NCBI RefSeq assembly: GCF_001189235.2
Contig: NZ_LFIP02000022.1
Coordinates: 81-33,896 of the forward strand
Reading direction: 5' to 3'
DNA from: Bradyrhizobium embrapense
GTDB lineage: Bacteria > Pseudomonadota > Alphaproteobacteria > Rhizobiales > Xanthobacteraceae
Length of the DNA stretch: 33,816 bases
The translations under genes were made by a program, and so were the position numbers. Positions within the stretch are counted from its first letter, which is position 1. Every line of letters begins with the position of its first letter. The notes under the pieces were generated by a model. That model was not told where the DNA came from. It saw only the letters and a program-made list of their open reading frames with translations, and did not search any database. This document shows, piece after piece, positions 16,909-23,569 of the stretch.

Positions 16909-17766
16909 TTATTCGCAACTTTGGACGAGATCGCCAGCCTTGCTAACTTTGCCGAGCAACTCCGCTTGAACGTCGCCGCCGGCCAGACCGTGTTTGGTAT
17001 AGAGCTTTTGTATTGTTCCGTTGCGGACTAGGACGGATAACTTTTCGTTGAATGCATCTCGGAAGGCTTTGTCTTCCTTCCGAAACACAGCGGCGGCGCC
17101 ATATAGCGGCGACTGCTTGTCAACAAGGAGCTCAACTCCTTTTTGTTCTGGATCGGCGACCGCAAACTGACCTTCGACATACGCATCCGCGCGGCCTCCG
17201 GTCACAGTTGCAATACCGGCTTGAACGTCAGGAACACGCACCATCTGTTCTGGCTTGATCCCCACCTTCAGTGCGTACGCCGCGTTCGCAGCATTCGCAA
17301 TCGCTGACACTCTGATTTCAGGCCGGTTCGCAATATCTGCAATCGTGGTCAGGTGTTTGGGATTGCCAGGCTTCGTATAAAGCGCGATTTGAGAGAGATA
17401 CATCGGCGTCGAAAATAAGACTGCTTTGCAGCGCTCTTCATTAATATTCAAGGCGGCGACGTAGTCAAACTGACGAGACTGGAGGCCGGGTATCATCGCG
17501 TCCCATTGCGTCAACGCTGGCGCAATACTTGGTAGGCCTAGTTCCTTGAGAACCATGTTCTGCAAGTCGATAAAAGACCCAGTCGCCTCACCTGCAGGTG
17601 ATACCAACATATACGGCGCCATCGATGCAATCGCCACTTTCGTTGCCCCAGCGCTCTTAATCGATGCGGAAAGCGCGTCTTGAGCTCGGATGGACGATGG
17701 AAGCGCCGACCCACAGAGCGCGACTAGCATTGTGAGCATCAGAAATTTCGGTGTCCTACGCATCAC
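16909..17766 (-). CDS. Periplasmic solute-binding protein of the ABC importer (SBP_bac_3, EhuB-like)
   Basis: This 285-residue protein has a Sec signal peptide: basic MMRRTPK, hydrophobic FLMLTMLVALCGSAL, with a likely cut after SSIRA. The mature part is a family-3 solute-binding domain with VAIASMAPYMLVSPAGEATG, then WDAMIPGLQSRQFDYVAALN, ERCKAVLFSTPMYLSQIALY and VQAGIATVTGGRADAYVEGQ. The arrangement of these blocks resembles ectoine-binding EhuB more than glutamine- or histidine-binding proteins, as judged from memory. AGAGGAG stands 5 bases before the ATG, the strongest ribosome-binding site in the operon. It should dictate the solute taken up and is the best single target for finding the pathway's substrate. 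Confidence 0.92.
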   Translation of the reverse strand: MMRRTPKFLMLTMLVALCGSALPSSIRAQDALSASIKSAGATKVAIASMAPYMLVSPAGEATGSFIDLQNMVLKELGLPSIAPALTQWDAMIPGLQSRQFDYVAALNINEERCKAVLFSTPMYLSQIALYTKPGNPKHLTTIADIANRPEIRVSAIANAANAAYALKVGIKPEQMVRVPDVQAGIATVTGGRADAYVEGQFAVADPEQKGVELLVDKQSPLYGAAAVFRKEDKAFRDAFNEKLSVLVRNGTIQKLYTKHGLAGGDVQAELLGKVSKAGDLVQSCE

Positions 17767-17984
17767 TGCTCCTCTAGCGAAAGTTAACCCGTCCTACGAT
17801 AATGTCTTTGGTCGACTATTTTCCAAGCGTTTGCGCCCGTCGGTGCGGAAAAACTGCATAAAAAGGGTCACGCACCGCGATTTGCCTTCGTGATGCTGCG
17901 GCTCTATGGGTACCTCGCCATACAGCCAGCGAAATCGCTGCCGGGCATGTCGGTTTCGGGAGACTTGGGCATCAGCGCCCTATC

Positions 17985-19418
17985 TCACGCAGGAAGCGAC
18001 ATCGCCTCGAAGACTGGCGCAAGGCTAGCTCCAAGCTCAGCCTCCATAACTGTCTCGATTACCATGTCGGCGGCCGCAGTCGACAGTCCCGAGACCGATC
18101 TAAACTTCGTGACGATATCCTCATCGTTGAATCGCGTTTCGTCAGACCAAGGATCACCCCATGCGAATTCTGCTTCCTGCCGTAAAGTTCGATCTCGCAG
18201 TCTGACTTCAATGAAGCACGGCAGGTTTCGATACTGACCGCGCACAAAATATTCAGGAGAAGTCGCAGCTTTAGGATAGTCTAGGTACGTCACTTTCGCT
18301 CGGAGATCCTTCGCTAGAGCGTCTGACGCCCAACGATTCGATTCCCACTCAATCCCGGTAGGCACATCCAGAAGGAGCATCGCCACGGAATGAGGGATAC
18401 TAAATTGCCGCCCGATGACGTCCTGAGGGTTTGCGTCAAGCCATCTCGGTGAAAGCCTCGAGATGTTGGCTCCAATCGCAATGCTCTCCACATCGCGCAC
18501 ATCAAAATGATGGTCTTGCCTAATCCTTCGCAGCGCGCTTAGCGGATGATGTAGATAACGACAGCTCGGCCATGGCTTGTAAGTGATGTTACTTAAAGCC
18601 CATCGCGAACCCAACTCGCCGATTAGCGCATCCGGGTCGCTTCTCTTAGAACCGGCCATATTCAGAATATTGGGAGATCCGTCAAAGATCGCAGGCAGTG
18701 CCGTCGATCCGCTTTCGACAGATCGAGCCGCGAAACCGCCGGTCATCGCAGCCCATCCGCTGTCTACGTACTTGGTGTTAGGCGTCGCCGTTTGCTTCGC
18801 CCAGACGGGTCCAATAGACAGCGCGGCATTAGAAGCAGCTACTGCGAATGTTTGCTCAAGCTTAGTCTCGCTCTGGCCAAGCAGTCGTGCAGTAGCCGCA
18901 GCCGCACCCACCGTAGCCTCAAACCCGAATCCGTAGATTTCGGGCATGGACTTTACTCGTCCACCCTCTACTTCCATTTGCGTGCCAACATCAGCTATTC
19001 TGCCCGCCACCTCGTAACCACAAACCGCCCCAAGAACGAGCTCCCTGGAAGTCAATCTAAGCTGCTCGCATGTCGCCAGAGCCTCCGCAACAACGCTGCC
19101 TGCAATATGGATGCCGGTCACCTGTCCTCCAGGATATGTCTCATCGAGATCGAGACAATTGGCCAATCTACCGTTCCCATAGCTGGCCGCGAGACCGGTA
19201 AATCGCTTTCCTTCCCCCGCGATCGACGCCTCTTGCGCGACGCCAAAGAGCCGTGCGGAGGAACGAATGATGGAACCCAATTCGGCTCGACCTCCGGCGT
19301 AGATACATCCCAAGGTATCAAGGATACATCGCCGCGCCTCGCGCTGCACCCGATGTGGCACTTGCTCCATCTCGATGCTGGAGAAGAACTTGGCCAATTT
19401 GGCGGTTATTTCTGCCAT
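17985..19418 (-). CDS. MmgE/PrpD-family protein (paralogue 1)
   Basis: This 477-residue protein belongs to the MmgE/PrpD family, which includes 2-methylcitrate dehydratase, cis-aconitate decarboxylase and iminodisuccinate epimerase. Family blocks are REARRCILDTLGCIYAGG, NGRLANCLDLDETYPGG, AVCGYEVAGRIADVG, LGSRWALSNITYKPWPSCR and PHSVAMLLLDVP. AGAGGA precedes the ATG by 5 bases. It is collinear over its whole length with the divergently transcribed paralogue at 19710. It lies 218 bp upstream of the binding-protein gene on the same strand and may be co-transcribed with the importer. The family acts on di- and tricarboxylates by abstracting a proton next to a carboxylate; the actual reaction here is unknown. 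Confidence 0.92.
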   Translation of the reverse strand: MAEITAKLAKFFSSIEMEQVPHRVQREARRCILDTLGCIYAGGRAELGSIIRSSARLFGVAQEASIAGEGKRFTGLAASYGNGRLANCLDLDETYPGGQVTGIHIAGSVVAEALATCEQLRLTSRELVLGAVCGYEVAGRIADVGTQMEVEGGRVKSMPEIYGFGFEATVGAAAATARLLGQSETKLEQTFAVAASNAALSIGPVWAKQTATPNTKYVDSGWAAMTGGFAARSVESGSTALPAIFDGSPNILNMAGSKRSDPDALIGELGSRWALSNITYKPWPSCRYLHHPLSALRRIRQDHHFDVRDVESIAIGANISRLSPRWLDANPQDVIGRQFSIPHSVAMLLLDVPTGIEWESNRWASDALAKDLRAKVTYLDYPKAATSPEYFVRGQYRNLPCFIEVRLRDRTLRQEAEFAWGDPWSDETRFNDEDIVTKFRSVSGLSTAAADMVIETVMEAELGASLAPVFEAMSLPA

Positions 19419-19451
19419 GTCATCCTCTTGCTTTCTGGAGACTCGGCCTGT

Positions 19452-19468
19452 GCGGAAGTTGTTTCCGC
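19452..19468. promoter_or_regulatory. Inverted repeat GCGGAA-N5-TTCCGC in the divergent MmgE/PrpD promoter region
   Basis: A perfect 6-bp inverted repeat with a 5-base spacer lies 34 bp upstream of paralogue 1. Its size would suit a dimeric regulator. No partner copy is evident elsewhere in the intergenic region. Confidence 0.3.
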
Positions 19469-19570
19469 CCCTTCTAGTGTCAGGCCGCGCTGCGCTCCTC
19501 GGTCAGCTGTTGTCAGTCTAACATCCGAGCAGCGACATCGTGCACCAAACATCCATGCCGACTGCAGCTT

Positions 19571-19602
19571 TCCTGCACAAAACAAGCAGATAAAATGCAG
19601 GA
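19571..19602. promoter_or_regulatory. Inverted repeat TCCTGCA-N18-TGCAGGA between divergent MmgE/PrpD genes
   Basis: A perfect 7-bp inverted repeat with an A-rich 18-base spacer lies near the middle of the 291-bp gap between the two start codons. It is well placed to control both genes as a split operator, or as a structured leader for one of them. The regulator is unknown. Confidence 0.35.
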
Positions 19603-19709
19603 CGACCGTCCAATCGGGTTACCGTTTTAAGTCATCCGCACTCCCTGCTGTCCACGCGGCTTGACCCGAACTTTACCGCCAGCCGCAATTCACGCGCGCG
19701 AGCAAACAA

Positions 19710-21146
19710 ATGAATACAGCACCCGATCACATGACCAAAACGCTGGCTGGATACGTTTCGGGCCTTGCACTCGGCGAAATACCCGATCCTGTCATAACTG
19801 AAGCCCGCCGCCTTATACTTGATACGATCGGGTGTATTCTTGCCGCAACGCGTACTCGCATTGCCCCGATTTCATACGGGCTTGCCGACTTTCTCGGTGA
19901 TGCTCAGATTGCCTCCGTGGCAGGCCGGCAAAAGCGGGCCAGCCTAGCGGGAGCGCTCTATGCAAATGGGCGCCTGGCTAACTGCATGGATCTCGATGAT
20001 ACATTTCCCGTGACTCACCATTTCGGCTCTACGTGCGTCGTGTCGGCCCTTGCGCTTGCCGAGGCGCGGGGGGCGACCGGAGCACAATTTCTACAAGCCG
20101 TTGTTGCCGGCTACGAATTGGGTGGCCGCGTGGCGAGCGCCTGCGGACCAATCGTCGACTTTGAGAATGGACAAATTGCTGGCTATCCGAAGCTCTACAG
20201 TTGCGCTACGCCGGTCGTTTTTGCAGCCGCAGGAGCTGCCATTCAGTTAGAGCGCCAGGATGCGTCAACCGCTTACCAGACTCTCGGAATCACCGGATCA
20301 AATACGCCCGTGCCGGCAGCTTATAAGTGGGCCACCTCCGTCGAGCTTCCGGACTGCAAATACGCAGATGCTGGTTGGGCAGCGGTAACAGGAGTGATGG
20401 CGGCGCGGTCGGCGTCTCTCGGTGCGACCGGCTTCGATCGGATCTTCGATGGCGATCACAACGTTATCGGGATGTCCGGAACGGACTCCTTCGATCCCGA
20501 CTTGCTAGTTGGAGACCTTGGGTCGCGCTGGATGATGTTAGATATTACATATAAGGCATGGCCAAACTGCCGATGGACTCATCAGGCTTTAACCGCACTG
20601 ACAGACTTGCTAGAGACCACAGTCGTCGATCCCGAGGACATCGACCAGATAATCGTCCAAACTAATCAATTTACCAGCACGCCTCGTTTTACAAATCCGT
20701 CACCCAAATCGTTTTGCTCGCGTCAGTTTAGTATACCTCACGCTATAGCGATGTTGCTTCTCGACGTTCCGATCGGCCCGGCATGGCTCGACGAAACTCA
20801 AGATAGCGATCCACGCGTCCAGATGCTTCGCGACAAGGTATCAGTGGAAGAATGGGGCCCCGCAAACTTATTTGGCCGCTATCTCGTCCGTAGTCAGACT
20901 CGCAATATGCCCACCCAAGCGGCGATTTTGCTACACGATGGCAGACGATACTCGGCGCGCTCCGATTTCGCCCTCGGCGACCCCTGGACACCAGCGACCG
21001 CTTGGGGAGATCAACACGTAGTGAAGAAGTTTCGTACGGTTAGCGGGCTAACGGACGCTCAGGCAGATCGAATTGTCGAGGCCTCTCTAAACATAGAAAA
21101 ATTGCCCGACGTCGAAAGCCTCGCTGCGGCGTTGAGAGACATCTGA
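19710..21146 (+). CDS. MmgE/PrpD-family protein (paralogue 2)
   Basis: The 478-residue protein matches paralogue 1 block for block: TEARRLILDTIGCILAAT, NGRLANCMDLDDTFPV, AVVAGYELGGRVASACG, LGSRWMMLDITYKAWPNCRW and PHAIAMLLLDVPIG. The motif after the shared LANCxDLD is DTFPVTHH here but ETYPGGQV in paralogue 1. This is near a region that faces the active site in the family, so the two may have different substrates or form a pair such as epimerase plus dehydratase. The ATG at 19710 has no clear ribosome-binding site. A hairpin follows its stop. It is convergent with the M24 gene. Confidence 0.92.
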   Translation: MNTAPDHMTKTLAGYVSGLALGEIPDPVITEARRLILDTIGCILAATRTRIAPISYGLADFLGDAQIASVAGRQKRASLAGALYANGRLANCMDLDDTFPVTHHFGSTCVVSALALAEARGATGAQFLQAVVAGYELGGRVASACGPIVDFENGQIAGYPKLYSCATPVVFAAAGAAIQLERQDASTAYQTLGITGSNTPVPAAYKWATSVELPDCKYADAGWAAVTGVMAARSASLGATGFDRIFDGDHNVIGMSGTDSFDPDLLVGDLGSRWMMLDITYKAWPNCRWTHQALTALTDLLETTVVDPEDIDQIIVQTNQFTSTPRFTNPSPKSFCSRQFSIPHAIAMLLLDVPIGPAWLDETQDSDPRVQMLRDKVSVEEWGPANLFGRYLVRSQTRNMPTQAAILLHDGRRYSARSDFALGDPWTPATAWGDQHVVKKFRTVSGLTDAQADRIVEASLNIEKLPDVESLAAALRDI

Positions 21147-21151
21147 TCGTA

Positions 21152-21182
21152 GGCTCGCCATTGTGTTGATCACTGGCGAGCC
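21152..21182. terminator. Hairpin between convergent MmgE/PrpD-2 and M24 genes
   Basis: GGCTCGCCA at 21152-21160 pairs perfectly with TGGCGAGCC at 21174-21182, a 9-bp GC-rich stem with a 13-base loop starting 5 bases after the plus-strand stop codon. The position fits a transcription terminator for paralogue 2. A U-tract is lacking, as is common in GC-rich alphaproteobacteria. Confidence 0.55.
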
Positions 21183-21353
21183 CCTCAAATTGGACAGATG
21201 CAGTTAACATCATGCCGTATACAACCGATCAGCCAGAAAAGCCAGCAAACTAAGTTAGCCAAAGACGAACCTTCGGCTGCTTACCTGACGCCGCCGCGGC
21301 CGGTAACCCTCAAGCTGTCTTTGCCACGCCCATCGACGTGGCTTCGCACTGCA

Positions 21354-22535
21354 TCAAATCTCGACGAGTATTCTCGGCGCGCTCGTCAGCGCTTCAGCAC
21401 CCGTCTCCGTAAGCCTGACCGTTTCACTGATCTCGTACCCAAATTCTTCATCCAGCCAGTTTCCAAGCATCAAGTGGAAGGTCATATTGGGCTTTAAGAT
21501 AGTCGCATCTCCACGTCCAAGACTCGCCGTGTTTTCAACCCAAGCGGTAAGCAGTCCTTCAATGCCAATCGCATACCCACAGCGCGAGTCCTTCGAAAAT
21601 CCATGTTTTCCAATCGCACGATAAATATCCTCCGACACATCGTGGCATGATCGCCCCGGCTTTAAAGCGTTTAGTCCAGCCTCAAGTCCAGCGAGCTGGG
21701 CCTCGTGCAATCGACGAAGCCTGTCGGAGGGCTTCCCGAGCGAGAAAGTACGCATAAGAGCGGCCATGTATCCGTAGCGATTTCCACTGACTTCCATGTT
21801 AACGTGAGTGCCTTCGCGAAAGCGGTCATCAATCCACAGAATGTGAGGCGTTCCGGTCCTTGGTGACGACGAAAGCAGGGGTGGTCGGCAGCCAGTGGCC
21901 GCAGGCCCTGTCCCCCCGCCTACTTGCGCGACCATAATTTGGGCTGCGGCATCAGCTTCCCGAACGCCTGGCCGAATGACTTCGGCCGCCCGCAAAATCG
22001 CCGCATCCGCCAATGCGGCCGCCTCTCGCATGATCCCAATCTCGAGATCTGACTTATAGGTGCGAACCCAGTCAACCGCCTTGGTGCAATCGACAATCCG
22101 CGCTCCGCCTAACCGCGTCACAAACTTCGCCACGGCCTGCGAGGTAAGATTTCCCATCTCGATACCAACGCCACGCTTTTCGACGCCGCTCTCGATGAGA
22201 TAGTCGATAACAGCGTCAAATCCATCTCTATCGTGTTTGCCGACGAGTTCTTCCGTGTAACCAATGACGTTTGCTTTCTCCATAAACGACGTATGATACG
22301 CGCCTGGAGCACACATCTTGCGCACGATCAGCTTTGGTTCTTCGTCGCGGGAGGTAACAACGAGCGCATGCTGCGCCAACATTCGTGTTATGTTGCCCGA
22401 AAGATAGGTGATATTGGCCCAGTGAGTGATCACAAGCGCATCAAGCTCACGATGCTCCATCTCCGCCTTTACGGCTGATATTCGGCGAATATACTCCGAG
22501 CGCGGAAACGCTTGGGGGCCTTTGCTAATCGACAT
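21354..22535 (-). CDS. M24-family (creatinase/prolidase-fold) hydrolase, ectoine-hydrolase-like
   Basis: The 393-residue protein has a complete pita-bread fold: N-terminal creatinase domain (LDALVITHWANITYLSGNIT) and C-terminal M24 domain from about residue 165. The C-terminal stretch KDSRCGYAIGIEGL, ILKPNMTFHLMLGNWLDEEF and YEISETVRLTETGAE follows the pattern of ectoine hydrolase DoeA/EutD. The canonical M24 metal ligands are largely missing. The first Asp is Glu in NMEVSGNRYGY, the second Asp lies in AALMRT and is absent, and the usual His is absent in GYAIGI. A metal-free mechanism as in creatinase or DoeA is therefore likely. GGAG precedes the ATG by about 10 bases. It is the last gene of the minus-strand run. 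The reaction may be hydrolysis of a cyclic amidine, an amide or a guanidino-type bond. Confidence 0.87.
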   Translation of the reverse strand: MSISKGPQAFPRSEYIRRISAVKAEMEHRELDALVITHWANITYLSGNITRMLAQHALVVTSRDEEPKLIVRKMCAPGAYHTSFMEKANVIGYTEELVGKHDRDGFDAVIDYLIESGVEKRGVGIEMGNLTSQAVAKFVTRLGGARIVDCTKAVDWVRTYKSDLEIGIMREAAALADAAILRAAEVIRPGVREADAAAQIMVAQVGGGTGPAATGCRPPLLSSSPRTGTPHILWIDDRFREGTHVNMEVSGNRYGYMAALMRTFSLGKPSDRLRRLHEAQLAGLEAGLNALKPGRSCHDVSEDIYRAIGKHGFSKDSRCGYAIGIEGLLTAWVENTASLGRGDATILKPNMTFHLMLGNWLDEEFGYEISETVRLTETGAEALTSAPRILVEI

Positions 22536-22667
22536 CTTTTAGGTTCTCCTTCACGCGTCTTCGATTGTGCGAACTGTCTAGGATGATTGCTTCTCGTCCA
22601 TTGGGCCGCCCAGTTGAGTGCTTACCTGACGTCTAGAGCCAAACAGGTGCGCCTCCCCAGAGAGACT

Positions 22668-23552
22668 TCAATCTGTAAAAACAATTGTCTTCCTGCCATT
22701 CAGGAGCACTCTGTCTTCCAAGTGGTGTCGCACAGCGCGCGCAAGTACCTGTCTTTCAATGTCGCGTCCCTTTCGCACAAGGTCGTCCGGTGTGTCGCGA
22801 TGCGAAATTCGTTCCACGTCCTGCTCGATAATCGGCCCCTCATCGAGATCTGATGTCACGTAGTGCGCGGTAGCGCCGATCAGCTTGACGCCCCGTTCAT
22901 GCGCTTGGTGGTATGGTTTTGCGCCCTTAAAGCCGGGAAGGAAAGAATGATGAATGTTGATGCACCGTCCAGTTAACTTAGCAGAAAAGCCGTCCGAGAG
23001 AATTTGCATATATCGGGCCAGAACAACGAGATCCGTTTTGGTTTCCTGAACGAGCTGCCAAATTTGCGTCTCTTGCTCCATCTTCGTTTGCTTCGTCACC
23101 GGCAAATAATGAAAGGGAAGCCCCTCAAGATACGTTGATGCTAAGTGCTCTCGATCATGATTGGAGACAATCGCAGTCACTTCCATCGGCAATTCGCCGA
23201 TACGCCAGCGATAGAGTAAGTCCGACAGACAGTGATCGAATCTTGAGACTAACAACATGACGCGCTTTAGAGCCGTGCTTCGTCGTATTGTGAACGTAAT
23301 ATTGAATTCGCTCACAAGCTTTCCTAGCAACAGCTTTATCTCGGCTTCCGGCTTGGCTCCCTCATTGAGGGTGAACACGACACGCATGAAGAAGCGCGCA
23401 GTCTCCAAATCATCATATTGCTGCGCATCGATGATGTTGCAGCCAGCGTCAAACAGACAACTTGAGACGGCGGAGACGATGCCCGGGCGATCTGGGCAAG
23501 ACAGCACGAGAATCATGGATTGATTGGACACGGCTTTCGACCTGTTAGGCAT
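22668..23552 (-). CDS. purU: Formyltetrahydrofolate deformylase
   Basis: This 294-residue protein is complete. An N-terminal ACT domain begins MILVLSCPDRPGIVSAVSSC. A formyl-transferase-type catalytic domain follows, with VTAIVSNHDREHLA, VVLARYMQILS and the active-site run INIHHSFLPGFKGAKPYHQ, then HYVTSDLDEGPIIEQ, giving the Asn-His-Asp set. It hydrolyses 10-formyl-THF to formate and THF. The start is uncertain: ATG at 23552 is used, while a TTG at 23573 would overlap the stop of the upstream flavoprotein gene. Its tight coupling to the flavoprotein and the presence of folD two genes upstream show a role in draining one-carbon units from N-demethylation rather than in purine synthesis. Confidence 0.95.
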   Translation of the reverse strand: MPNRSKAVSNQSMILVLSCPDRPGIVSAVSSCLFDAGCNIIDAQQYDDLETARFFMRVVFTLNEGAKPEAEIKLLLGKLVSEFNITFTIRRSTALKRVMLLVSRFDHCLSDLLYRWRIGELPMEVTAIVSNHDREHLASTYLEGLPFHYLPVTKQTKMEQETQIWQLVQETKTDLVVLARYMQILSDGFSAKLTGRCINIHHSFLPGFKGAKPYHQAHERGVKLIGATAHYVTSDLDEGPIIEQDVERISHRDTPDDLVRKGRDIERQVLARAVRHHLEDRVLLNGRKTIVFTD

Positions 23553-23569
23553 TTGACGCAACTGGGTCT

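Noticed and set aside
18792..19664. 290-codon plus-strand open frame across MmgE/PrpD-1 and the intergenic region
   Set aside because: It is antisense to a gene with strong family motifs. No motif or ribosome-binding site of its own.
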